64,000 nt of DNA from Idiomarina baltica OS145 (GCF_000152885.1 NZ_CH672404.1:31273-95272), one strand, 5' to 3'. Numbered from the stretch's first letter, positions 8,312-16,159 are shown. The notes: generated by a model not told the origin, from the letters alone. Translations and numbers: made by a program.

Positions 8312-10369
8312 ATGGCGTCATTTGATTTATTGACCAAAGGACAAACTGCGGTTTTAGCGCATCAACGCGCACTCGCGATCACCGGGCAGAACATCAACAA
8401 CATCAATAACCCGGACTACGTGCGTGAGCGAGCAGAGTATGTCAGTAATCCCTTTGGGGGCTTACGGGGTGTCGAATCGCGCCGCATGATCGACGAATAC
8501 ATTGTTGGTCAATTGAACCGCTCCCATATGGATGTCGCCTTTCAAAACGGTAAACTCGATCAAGCCGAGCCACTCGATTCACTGTTAGGAAACACTGAAA
8601 GCAGTATCAATAGTGCAGTGACCAGTTTCTTTAACAGTGTGCAAGATGCCAATAACGATCCCAGCTCATTGACCAATCGCCAAGTCGTGATCAGCGAAGC
8701 CGAGGGGTTAATGACACGCATGAGCGACTTTTCTCGTTACTTAAATGATCAAGAGAACATTGTGAACGAGCGTGTGCGTGACTCTGTTCAGCAGATTAAC
8801 ACCTTGTCGAAGAATATTGCCGAGCTCAATAATGAGCTCAAGTTCGGCTCATCTAACGTCAAAGGCTTTGATGCCAACTCACTGCGAAACCAACGCGACC
8901 AACAGCTAGAAGAGCTGTCTAAGTTAGTATCGTTTGACGTAGTCAAAAGCGATTCTGACGCGGTGCAAGTCAACTTAAAGAATGGCGTACCATTGGTATT
9001 AAAAGATGGTCGTTATAACATGATCACGGCGAACAGCCAGCCGGATACCGGTCGCGTTGAAATTCAAATTGAGTCGACGAATAGCTCCGATCCCACCAAG
9101 TTTTATCTCAAGCCAGATCAGCTAGGTTCTGCGCTTGGTGGTTACATGGATTACCGCGATAATCAGCTGCTTCCCGCGCAACGTCGCATCGGTCAAATGG
9201 CGTTACGTATCGCCGACACCATGAATTCGCAAAACCAAAAGGGCATGGATCTCGACAACCAACTCGGGCAAAAACTGTTTGACCTCAGTAGCACCCCCGT
9301 GCGCGCTCTGGATTTTGAAGAAAACACCGGCAATGCCAATATTAATGTGGGCCTGTTAGAAGGTAACAGTGCCAAACTGACATCAGACAACCTGCTGATC
9401 ACAAAAACCGGTGCCGACACCTTTACGGTGCAAGCCGCCGATAACCAAGGGCGTGCCATCAAAAATGCACCTGAAGTGACCATAAGTACCGCCGGCAACC
9501 CCAGCGCCATCGCTGTTGAAGAATATGGCATTGAGCTGACGTCGGCGAATTTTAGCGCCGCAAGCGACGGCGATAAATTCCTCGCCAAACCGGTCGAAGA
9601 CATCGCGGGCGATATTGCCGTGGCAATTAGCCGTCCAGAAGACCTAGCGCTTGCAAAGCCGGTACGTGTCAGCGATGACCTTGAAAACCAAGGCTCGGCT
9701 AACATTGAATTGGAGTCTATCAACGGCACCAGTAACTTCTTCGATGCCGCTGGCAAAACACTCGCCGACGGTGCCCCAACCGGCGTCGCGGTCGATGCCG
9801 TCAACAGTGATGGCACGTTCGATGTAACGCTGAGTCGCAAAAATGGCAGTGACATCACATTAACGGGTTTAAGTGACCTTAAAAACCTAGCGCAGCAAGC
9901 CAACGACCAAGCGGCGGCCAACGGCAACCCGGCACCCTTTGCAGGGTCACCGCTCGACTACGATATCAGTATCAATGGTCAGCCTGCTGCGGGCGATAGC
10001 TATTCAATTGAATACAATACCGATGGCTTTGATGACAATCGCAATGGCGAAGCCTTTACCGAGCTACAACAAAACGCGCAGCTACGTCGTTCGTCAGCCG
10101 ACAGCGACGATGCCAACATGACCTTCGCAGAAGGCTACTCACGCGTGGTATCTGATATTGGTAGCTACGTTCAACAAACGCGCACACGCCGCGATGCAGC
10201 GCAAGCCATCGAAGCACAAACACAAGCGATGTATGAAGCAAAATCGGGCGTCAATCTAGAGGAAGAAGCCGCCAACTTGATTCAGTTCGAACGCGCGTAT
10301 AACGCCGCCGCTCGAATCATCACCGTCGCACAACGTACGTTTGACAGCCTGTTAAACGCAGTGGGGTAA
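8312..10369 (+). CDS. flgK: Flagellar hook-filament junction protein FlgK (HAP1)
   Basis: FlgK is the first hook-associated protein, joining hook and filament. It has the axial motif ALAITGQNINNINNPDYVRER near the N-terminus and the C-terminal GVNLEEEAANLIQFERAYNAAARI. At 685 residues it is longer than the enteric protein (about 550), with the extra length in the central region (about residues 330-600). GGAGCGACC precedes the ATG. It is followed by flgL after 6 nt. Confidence 0.96.
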   Translation: MASFDLLTKGQTAVLAHQRALAITGQNINNINNPDYVRERAEYVSNPFGGLRGVESRRMIDEYIVGQLNRSHMDVAFQNGKLDQAEPLDSLLGNTESSINSAVTSFFNSVQDANNDPSSLTNRQVVISEAEGLMTRMSDFSRYLNDQENIVNERVRDSVQQINTLSKNIAELNNELKFGSSNVKGFDANSLRNQRDQQLEELSKLVSFDVVKSDSDAVQVNLKNGVPLVLKDGRYNMITANSQPDTGRVEIQIESTNSSDPTKFYLKPDQLGSALGGYMDYRDNQLLPAQRRIGQMALRIADTMNSQNQKGMDLDNQLGQKLFDLSSTPVRALDFEENTGNANINVGLLEGNSAKLTSDNLLITKTGADTFTVQAADNQGRAIKNAPEVTISTAGNPSAIAVEEYGIELTSANFSAASDGDKFLAKPVEDIAGDIAVAISRPEDLALAKPVRVSDDLENQGSANIELESINGTSNFFDAAGKTLADGAPTGVAVDAVNSDGTFDVTLSRKNGSDITLTGLSDLKNLAQQANDQAAANGNPAPFAGSPLDYDISINGQPAAGDSYSIEYNTDGFDDNRNGEAFTELQQNAQLRRSSADSDDANMTFAEGYSRVVSDIGSYVQQTRTRRDAAQAIEAQTQAMYEAKSGVNLEEEAANLIQFERAYNAAARIITVAQRTFDSLLNAVG

Positions 10370-10375
10370 TAAACG

Positions 10376-11590
10376 ATGCGTATTAGCACTAACTTAATGT
10401 TTCAACGTGGACTCGACTCACTACAGCGCTCCGAGAGCGCGCTGTATAAAGTGCAGCAACAGCTCACTCGTCAGACCAAAATACTGTCACCATCAGATGA
10501 CCCGATTGCTAACTCGCAAGTCATGAACCTCAACAATGCGCTGGCGCAGAACGAGCAATTCATGCGCAACAGTACCAGCCTCGAGGCCAACTTACGCCAA
10601 TCAGAGGCCAACCTCGATGGCGTAAACAGTGGCCTGCAACGCGCGCGCGAACTCGCCGTTGGCGTCGTGAATGGCAGTTATAGCGCCGACGATCGCAAAG
10701 CCGTTGCAAAAGAGCTACGCGCTATCGAAAAGCAATTGGTTGACCAAGCCAACGCCCGCGATGCACAAGGCGAATACATGTTCGCCGGCTTTCAAAGCCG
10801 CAAAGAGCCCATGCAATACAACGCGAGCACCCAAAGCTACCAATACGTAAGCGACCAAGGGGCGCGTAACATACAGCTCACCCCCAACCTCAAACTCGCC
10901 GCCAACGAACCCGGTAGCAAACCGTTTGCCAACGTATCACAACGCGTCGACATCAACGTCGAAAGCGGCCAAAACCTCGTCGGCGAACTGCGCGTAAGCA
11001 ACCGCGAGCAATTCACCGACTTTACCGAGCAACAACAAAGTAACGGCAACCCACGCGACTTTAACATCAGCTTTGACGGCGCCGGCAACTACAGTATCGA
11101 CGACACCAGCGGTAATAACCTCGCCAGCGGCGCCATTACCGATGGCAAAATCAGCTTTAACGGCATGGACATCACCCTCGCTGAAGACGCAAGCCCCAGC
11201 GCAAGCGATACCATCCAAATCAGTAATGGAGAACCCATCGGCCGTAACCCCATCACGCTAGTGAGCGACCTCGCCGCCGCACTCGAAGGCAAAGGCACCA
11301 ACGGCCAATGGGAAGACGAAGCCAGCTGGGCGCTCGACGATCTCAACAAAGCCATGGACAACGTCGTCGGCACCCAAGCCGACATCGGCGCCCGCATGAA
11401 CGTCATGGAATCCGCACGCACCCAACTCCGCGATGCCGACGTCGTGAACCAAACCGCCCGCGCCGAACTCGCCGACGTCGACTACAACGAAGCCGTCACC
11501 GAACTAGTCAAGAACGAAACCCTATACCAAGCATCACAACAAGTGTTTTCGCGTATCAATCAACTGAGCTTGTTTGATTACGTCCAATAA
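10376..11590 (+). CDS. flgL: Flagellar hook-filament junction protein FlgL (HAP3)
   Basis: FlgL is the second junction protein between hook and filament. The N-terminal MRISTNLMFQRGLDSL and ILSPSDDPIANSQVMNL and the C-terminal flagellin-like ANQLSLFDYVQ-type end are characteristic. At 404 residues it is longer than the enteric 317, with an inserted middle region. From about 10,640 onward the codons become strongly C-ending (GAC, GCC, AAC, CTC), unlike the first 250 bases. The stop at 11,588-11,590 lies four bases before repeat copy A. Confidence 0.96.
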   Translation: MRISTNLMFQRGLDSLQRSESALYKVQQQLTRQTKILSPSDDPIANSQVMNLNNALAQNEQFMRNSTSLEANLRQSEANLDGVNSGLQRARELAVGVVNGSYSADDRKAVAKELRAIEKQLVDQANARDAQGEYMFAGFQSRKEPMQYNASTQSYQYVSDQGARNIQLTPNLKLAANEPGSKPFANVSQRVDINVESGQNLVGELRVSNREQFTDFTEQQQSNGNPRDFNISFDGAGNYSIDDTSGNNLASGAITDGKISFNGMDITLAEDASPSASDTIQISNGEPIGRNPITLVSDLAAALEGKGTNGQWEDEASWALDDLNKAMDNVVGTQADIGARMNVMESARTQLRDADVVNQTARAELADVDYNEAVTELVKNETLYQASQQVFSRINQLSLFDYVQ

Positions 11591-11594
11591 ACTT

Positions 11595-11810
11595 TGAGCT
11601 TGGATGCGGGCTGCGCCCGCAGGCTGTGATGGCGCTCGCTGCGCTTGCGCCAGGCCTTGCTTGCCTGTGCTTCGCACGGCAAGGCTGTGTAAGAGCAAAA
11701 TAAATGCGGGCCCTCGCTCGTACACAGCCGCATGGCGCGAAGCGCACATGCGCAAAGCCTGCGGCAAGCGCAGCGAGCCGCATCCAAACCTGGCGGCGAA
11801 GCCGCCATCC
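11595..11810 (+). repeat. Multi-hairpin mosaic repeat, copy A
   Basis: This copy lies between the flgL stop and the flagellin promoter. Its imperfect inverted ends are 11598-11624 and 11757-11789 (both reading GGATGCGG... CCGCAGGC outward to inward). Inside are GCGGGC/GCCCGC, a GGCGC/GCGCC stem (11631-11635 with 11647-11651), a CTTGCC-GTGC/GCAC-GGCAAG hairpin near 11661-11685, and CATGGCGC/GCGCACATG. A final TGGCGGC-gaa-GCCGCCA hairpin is at 11791-11807. Open frames through it are artefacts. The remaining gap, 11811-11989, holds the flagellin promoter and leader. Confidence 0.9.
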
Positions 11811-11849
11811 CCACTAAAAACCCGCGCTAAAAAAAATTAAAATTTTTTC

Positions 11850-11876
11850 TAAAGGATCCCAACCCCCCGCCGATAC
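11850..11876 (+). promoter_or_regulatory. Sigma-28 (FliA) type promoter of flagellin gene
   Basis: TAAAGGAT at 11850-11857 and GCCGATAC at 11869-11876 have an exact 11-nt spacer. It begins 40 bases after repeat copy A and gives a leader of roughly 105 nt. Confidence 0.85.
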
Positions 11877-11928
11877 CCCTTGTGAGAGGAAATTTTAACC
11901 AGGCAAAAAACAAGCCTACCCTTCCTCC

Positions 11929-11961
11929 AGCTTGGCGACACAATATTGGTAACACCAAGCT
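11929..11961 (+). promoter_or_regulatory. Alternative hairpins in the flagellin 5' leader
   Basis: AGCTTGG at 11929-11935 can pair with CCAAGCT at 11955-11961. A nested short hairpin, TTGGT-aac-ACCAA at 11946-11958, uses part of the same right arm, so the two are mutually exclusive. They end about 13 bases before the ribosome-binding site AAGGGAGC of the flagellin gene. A regulatory role is inference only. Confidence 0.4.
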
Positions 11962-11989
11962 TTTGTATCAAACTAAGGGAGCATGAAAA

Positions 11990-13177
11990 ATGGCTTTATA
12001 CGTAAATACTAACGTCAGCTCGATCAATGCACAGAATCAGCTGGTAAAATCAGGCAACTCGCTTGACCAAGCTTTCCAACGTTTGTCGTCAGGCCTCCGT
12101 ATTAACAGCGCGGCAGACGACGCAGCTGGTCTACAAATCTCAAACCGTCTGACCTCACAGGTCAACGGCCTAAACGTAGCCACCCGTAACGCAAACGACG
12201 GTATTTCACTTGCTCAGACCGCTGAAGGTTCATTACAAGAGTCTACTAACATCCTACAGCGCATGCGTGAATTGGCGTTGCAGTCTGCCAATGGATCGAA
12301 TTCGTCAGCAGACCGACAAGCCCTTAATAAGGAAATTGGCGCTTTAAAAAGCGAGCTAACTAGAATCTCCGACAATACTGCATTCGGTGGTTCAAAAATC
12401 CTCGATGGAAGCTTTGGTACTAAGGAGTTTCAAATAGGCTCTGAAGCCAACGAGACTATTTCGTTGACTTTGGACGATTACGATGCTTCTAATCTTGGTG
12501 GTGTTGGGGCAAAAGGAAAGACTGTTACAGATGCTTTCGACGCAACTGTTTTAGGTGATGCCGCAGAGACATTAACATATGCAATCACTGACAGCGACGG
12601 AAATACTAATTCGTTTGAGGTCTCCATTGCAGCTGGTGACGGCAGTGATGCTTTAATCGAAAAGGTAAATGCTAAAGCTAATGAGTTTGGCGTTTACGCA
12701 GTTGACGATGGTTCTGGCGGGGTAGACTTAGAAGCTTCCAACAGCGTTACCGCCATAACAGTAGATTCAGATCTGGGTGCCAATAGCTCATATGGTGATG
12801 CATCCAGCGCACCTATAAGTTTAAGTATCGGAGCAGCGGACTCTTTAGCAAGCCCCAAAGCAGGAGGTGTAGAATCGATAGATGTCTTGAGTGTCGAAAA
12901 TGCTCAGACAGCTGTTGGAGTAATAGATCAAGCCATCGCGGACATTGATTCTAAACGTGCAGATTTAGGTGCATTTCAGAACCGGATGCAGAGCACGATC
13001 TCTAACTTGAGCACAATCTCTGAAAACGTATCAGCTGCGCGTTCACGTGTTCGTGATGCAGATTTCGCGGCAGAGACAGCGAAGCTGACTCAGGCGCAGA
13101 TCATTCAGCAGGCGTCTACTACTATCCTGGCGCAGGCGAACCAGCGTCCACAGGCTGCTTTGTCACTGTTGGGATAA
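11990..13177 (+). CDS. fliC: Flagellin
   Basis: This is the filament subunit, the only flagellin gene in the window. Its 395 residues comprise a conserved N-terminal D0/D1 ([18 protein letters not shown]; about 1-110), a variable centre (about 110-300) and a conserved C-terminal D1/D0 ([19 protein letters not shown] and the end [13 protein letters not shown]). The centre (about 12,290-12,960) uses A/T-ending codons including AGA, while both ends use the surrounding codon style. This suggests exchange or strong diversification of the exposed domain. AAGGGAGC precedes the ATG. A terminator follows, and repeats flank both sides. Confidence 0.97.
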   Translation: MALYVNTNVSSINAQNQLVKSGNSLDQAFQRLSSGLRINSAADDAAGLQISNRLTSQVNGLNVATRNANDGISLAQTAEGSLQESTNILQRMRELALQSANGSNSSADRQALNKEIGALKSELTRISDNTAFGGSKILDGSFGTKEFQIGSEANETISLTLDDYDASNLGGVGAKGKTVTDAFDATVLGDAAETLTYAITDSDGNTNSFEVSIAAGDGSDALIEKVNAKANEFGVYAVDDGSGGVDLEASNSVTAITVDSDLGANSSYGDASSAPISLSIGAADSLASPKAGGVESIDVLSVENAQTAVGVIDQAIADIDSKRADLGAFQNRMQSTISNLSTISENVSAARSRVRDADFAAETAKLTQAQIIQQASTTILAQANQRPQAALSLLG

Positions 13178-13227
13178 TCCTTTATTGGAGAACCAGCGAC
13201 GACTTAAACAGTCTTACGCAATACAAG

Positions 13228-13253
13228 CGGCTCCTTCGGGGGCCGTTTTTTTT
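13228..13253 (+). terminator. Rho-independent terminator after flagellin
   Basis: CGGCTCC pairs with GGGGCCG (one G-U pair) around a TTCG loop, followed by eight T. It ends 5 bases before repeat copy B. Confidence 0.9.
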
Positions 13254-13257
13254 GCTC

Positions 13258-13455
13258 TGAGCTTGGATGCGGGCTGCGCCCGCAGGCTTTGATGTTACTC
13301 GCTACGCTCGTAACAGGCTTTGCTTGCCTGTGCTTCGCACGGCAAGGCTGTGTACGGGCAGCTTGTGCACAGCCGCATGGCGCGAAGCGCACATGCACAC
13401 AGCCTGCGGCAAGCGAAGCGAGCCGCATCCCAGCCTGGCGGCGAAGCCGCCATCC
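13258..13455 (+). repeat. Multi-hairpin mosaic repeat, copy B
   Basis: Same orientation and module order as copy A; the first 30 bases are identical to A. Inverted ends lie at 13261-13287 and 13402-13430. The second stem is TGTTAC/GTAACA (13293-13298 with 13310-13315) where copy A has GGCGC/GCGCC, a compensated change. The terminal hairpin TGGCGGC-gaa-GCCGCCA is at 13436-13452. It fills the gap between the flagellin terminator and the S23-like gene; in 13456-13542 I see no clear promoter. Confidence 0.9.
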
Positions 13456-13542
13456 ACACTCAGAAGTCTCACACCACAATCATCCGCAAGTTCAAAAACC
13501 ATCCCCTAAACTGCAATAACCCCTCACAACCCAACACAAATA

Positions 13543-13914
13543 ATGAATTATCAAAAACTCTGGCTTTGGCAGCATTCCCTTGATATTGCCATCGATATAA
13601 TGGAAACCTTCCAGCACAGCAAAAATTTCAGTTTTAAAGACCAGGTATTCCGCAGCGCCATTTCGATACCCAGCAACATTGCCGAAGCTATGACACGAGA
13701 CACACCCGCTGATCGGCGAAGAATCCTCTATTACGCCATCGGTTCATGCGCAGAACTCGATACACAATTGCAGATAGCTTTACGATTAAAGTGGATTGAG
13801 ACAAAGCAGCGAGAACAGTGGCGTCGGGCGCTACGACAGATTTATGTTGGACTTCACCGACTTCGCGGGAAACTGGAGCAAAGCCGGGATGCGAGCTCCG
13901 CCCGCAGGCTGTGA
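13543..13914 (+). CDS. Stand-alone four-helix-bundle protein, S23 / 23S rRNA intervening-sequence (avd-like) family
   Basis: The 123-residue product has the family pattern: LWLWQHSLDIAIDIMETF, then FKDQVFRSAISIPSNIAEA, and RRILYYAIGSCAELDTQLQIA. These are the four amphipathic helices of the TIGR02436/S23 family. Members occur inside 23S rRNA intervening sequences, in diversity-generating retroelements (Avd) and as orphans of unknown role. Here it stands between the flagellin and flaG genes, flanked by repeat copies B and C. The last ten residues (SRDASSARRL) and the stop codon are read from repeat copy C, so the native end was probably replaced. No good ribosome-binding site is visible. Function is unknown. 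Confidence 0.85.
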   Translation: MNYQKLWLWQHSLDIAIDIMETFQHSKNFSFKDQVFRSAISIPSNIAEAMTRDTPADRRRILYYAIGSCAELDTQLQIALRLKWIETKQREQWRRALRQIYVGLHRLRGKLEQSRDASSARRL

Positions 13915-14180
13915 TGTTACTCGCTCCGCTCGTAACAGGCTGTGCACGTGTCGCTACGCTCCACGTGGCCGTGCACAAGCGCTCGTGCACAGCCTCGCGC
14001 CGCGAAGCGGACGCGAACAAAGCCTGCGGCAAGCGCAGCGAGCCGCACCCCAGCCTGGCGGCGCAGCCGCCATCCAAACACAAAGATCGTACACAGCCGC
14101 ATGGCGCGAAGCGCACATGCACACAGCCTGCGGCAAGCGCAGCGAGCCGCACCCCAGCCTGGCGGCGCAGCCGCCATCCA
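13883..14180 (+). repeat. Multi-hairpin mosaic repeat, copy C, with internal duplication
   Basis: Same orientation as A and B. It begins inside the 3' end of the S23-like gene. The TGTTAC/GTAACA stem is at 13915-13920 and 13932-13937. The third module differs from A and B: GTGCACGTG / CACGTG..GTGCAC arms replace the CTTGCC..GGCAAG hairpin. A 57-base block at 14021-14077 recurs perfectly at 14125-14181 (offset 104), so the right half is duplicated. Loops of the terminal hairpins are GCA instead of GAA. Frames reading through it are artefacts. The remaining gap to 14302 holds the flaG promoter. Confidence 0.9.
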
Positions 14181-14207
14181 AGCTCAAAAAACATTCAAAA
14201 AAATCAC

Positions 14208-14234
14208 TAAAGTTCATCCACCCCTTGCCGATAA
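14208..14234 (+). promoter_or_regulatory. Sigma-28 (FliA) type promoter of flaG-fliD-fliS
   Basis: TAAAGTTC at 14208-14215 and GCCGATAA at 14227-14234, spacer exactly 11 nt. It begins 27 bases after repeat copy C and serves flaG, 68 bases downstream. Confidence 0.88.
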
Positions 14235-14302
14235 CCAACACGTACCAGTGTAATTTTTGCGCTGACACGCTATCATAACCATACTACAGAGAGGACACGG
14301 TT

Positions 14303-14740
14303 ATGGGTGAATTTACCATCAGTTCCAGAGACATCACTCGCGCCAACAGCAGTAATGCCGCGGATCCCGTAACAGGCCGTGGGCAACTGCGTGAACAGGT
14401 GATGGGCGCTGTAAAGGCTATGCAGCAACAAAATAATGCGGCAATGCCAAGCGATGCAGTAAAGGAAGAGCAAGCGGCAATCAGTACGCCCGCGAGTGTG
14501 GCTGAAATGGCTGAACGTATTGCACAGCTTAATAAGTCTGAGGCAATTCGTAACACCAGTTTGCAATTTGTCATGCAGGAAAATAATGAACCGCCAGTGG
14601 TACAGGTGGTCGATAAAGACAGCGGCGATGTGATTCGACAAATTCCGTCGGAAGTGGCGGTGAAGATCGCTAAAGCTATTGATGAACTGGTCGATAACGA
14701 AGATAGTCGTAGCGGTTATCTGTTCGACAGCAGTATTTAA
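14303..14740 (+). CDS. flaG: Flagellar protein FlaG
   Basis: FlaG influences filament length in polar flagella; its biochemical role is not well defined. The 145-residue protein has a variable, low-complexity N-terminal half and the conserved C-terminal FlaG region with LQFVMQENNEPPVVQVVDKDSG split by DVIRQIPSEVAVKIAKAIDEL. AGAGAGGA provides the ribosome-binding site. It leads a unit with fliD (11 nt gap), the usual arrangement in Vibrio, Shewanella and relatives. Confidence 0.92.
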   Translation: MGEFTISSRDITRANSSNAADPVTGRGQLREQVMGAVKAMQQQNNAAMPSDAVKEEQAAISTPASVAEMAERIAQLNKSEAIRNTSLQFVMQENNEPPVVQVVDKDSGDVIRQIPSEVAVKIAKAIDELVDNEDSRSGYLFDSSI

Positions 14741-14751
14741 GGAGGCCTAAC

Positions 14752-16137
14752 ATGGCAGGTATTTCATCCCTCGGGGCACAATCAGGATTAGACTTAGAAG
14801 GCATCGTAAACGCAACGATTGAAGCGGAGCGCGTGCCTAAAGTCAATCGCCTGAATCGACAAGAAAGTCAATTGTCGGTTGAGCTCTCATTTATTGGGGA
14901 GCTGAAATCCGTCATGTCTGACTTTAAAGATGCTGCGGCTAAACTGGCTGATGTCGACCAGTACAATAAAAACAAAACCACGGTAACGCAACCCGAGTCG
15001 GGCGATATCATCTCGGTATCGAGTGATGGCGATGCGGCACCGGGTAGTTTTGAAGTTGAAGTGGTCAATATGGCAAAGGGCAGTCGTGCGACCTCTTCGG
15101 CAGGTGCATTTACGGATGCCGAACAAGTGATCAGTTCGCAATCTGGCAGCTTAACATTCAGTGCCGGCGATAAAAGCTTTACGGTGGATATCGCGGCCGA
15201 CGCAACGTTGGATGACATTCGCAAACAGGTGAATGACGCGGACGATAACTTTGGTGTTACTTTCAATATTATCAATACCGGCTCAGAGGCGCGTTTGGTG
15301 GCAACGTCATCAGAAACGGGCGCGGGCAACGATATTGAAATTACCAATACCAATGCAGACTTTGATGCATTATCGACCGTCGCCAACGCTGGCGGCGCGG
15401 GTGGCATGAGTATTGCGGCTGAAGACCAATCCACGGATGCGTTAATTCGTGTCGATGGTATCGACGCGACCAGTCCTGACAATACCTTTGAGGACGTGAT
15501 TCAAGGCTCAACGATTACTGTTGAGGGAGAGTCACAAAATGGCGAGACTGCGACTATGCGTATTGCCGAAGACAACAGTGCGGTGCGTAAAAACATCGAC
15601 GGGTTTGTTAAGGCGTATAACAATGTCATGGGATTGTTAGGTCAAGCCGGTGCCGAAGGTGCGCAGTTCCAAGGTGATGCGACCGTACGTAGCATCGAGA
15701 ATCAAATGCGTCGCTTCCTCAGTGAAGAAGCGGGTGGCTTGAGTATGTTCAACGCCGGCTTTGGTATCGATGACGAAAATAAGTTGCAGCAGGAAAACAC
15801 GTTAACCAGTGTCAGTGAAGTCGCGAAGGAACGTTTTGGCGATTTTGAAAAGCTGTTTGCTGGCGAAAACGGATTAGCGTCGCGCATTGAAGACTATGTA
15901 AACACGTACACCAGTTTTGGTGGGTCACTGCAAACTCGAACAGATTCATTAAATAACCGCTTAGATCGTGTCGATGACCAGCGCGAACAATTAAACCAGC
16001 GTCTGGAGCAATTAGAAAATCGGCTGAGACAGAAATATTCGGGGCTAGACTCGTTATTGGGTCAGCTGCAGTCGACCAGTAACCGGTTAGATCAGCAATT
16101 GAGCGGTCTGCCAGGGTTTGGCGGCAATAAAGAATAA
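14752..16137 (+). CDS. fliD: Flagellar filament cap FliD (HAP2)
   Basis: FliD caps the filament tip and folds incoming flagellin. The 461-residue protein starts with ISSLGAQSGLDLEGIVNATI, has the FliD_N and FliD_C domains (about 10-110 and 215-440), and ends in a coiled-coil region with DQREQLNQRLEQLENRLRQK near residue 405. AAGGAGG precedes the ATG. It is followed by fliS. Confidence 0.96.
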   Translation: MAGISSLGAQSGLDLEGIVNATIEAERVPKVNRLNRQESQLSVELSFIGELKSVMSDFKDAAAKLADVDQYNKNKTTVTQPESGDIISVSSDGDAAPGSFEVEVVNMAKGSRATSSAGAFTDAEQVISSQSGSLTFSAGDKSFTVDIAADATLDDIRKQVNDADDNFGVTFNIINTGSEARLVATSSETGAGNDIEITNTNADFDALSTVANAGGAGGMSIAAEDQSTDALIRVDGIDATSPDNTFEDVIQGSTITVEGESQNGETATMRIAEDNSAVRKNIDGFVKAYNNVMGLLGQAGAEGAQFQGDATVRSIENQMRRFLSEEAGGLSMFNAGFGIDDENKLQQENTLTSVSEVAKERFGDFEKLFAGENGLASRIEDYVNTYTSFGGSLQTRTDSLNNRLDRVDDQREQLNQRLEQLENRLRQKYSGLDSLLGQLQSTSNRLDQQLSGLPGFGGNKE

Positions 16138-16159
16138 TCAGCAACGATAGAGGTTCGTT

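Noticed and set aside
9193..9927. 244-codon - strand frame inside flgK
   Set aside because: Low-complexity Ala/Ser/Leu translation opposite an intact flgK; no start signals.
11595..14180. CRISPR array
   Set aside because: Units are about 200 bases, separated by whole genes, with no regular spacers and no cas genes.
11595..14180. Ordinary REP/BIME palindromes
   Set aside because: Copies are much longer than REP units and have a fixed order of several different hairpins with inverted ends; a REP origin is not excluded but does not explain the structure.
13457..14268. Diversity-generating retroelement, suggested by an avd-like protein with repeats next to flagellin
   Set aside because: No reverse transcriptase gene, no template/variable repeat pair with adenine-specific changes, and the repeats are palindromic and non-coding.
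11556..14278. Many open frames of 60-170 codons on both strands through the repeats
   Set aside because: They arise from stop-free GC-rich repeat sequence, appear in similar form in every copy and on both strands, and lack ribosome-binding sites.
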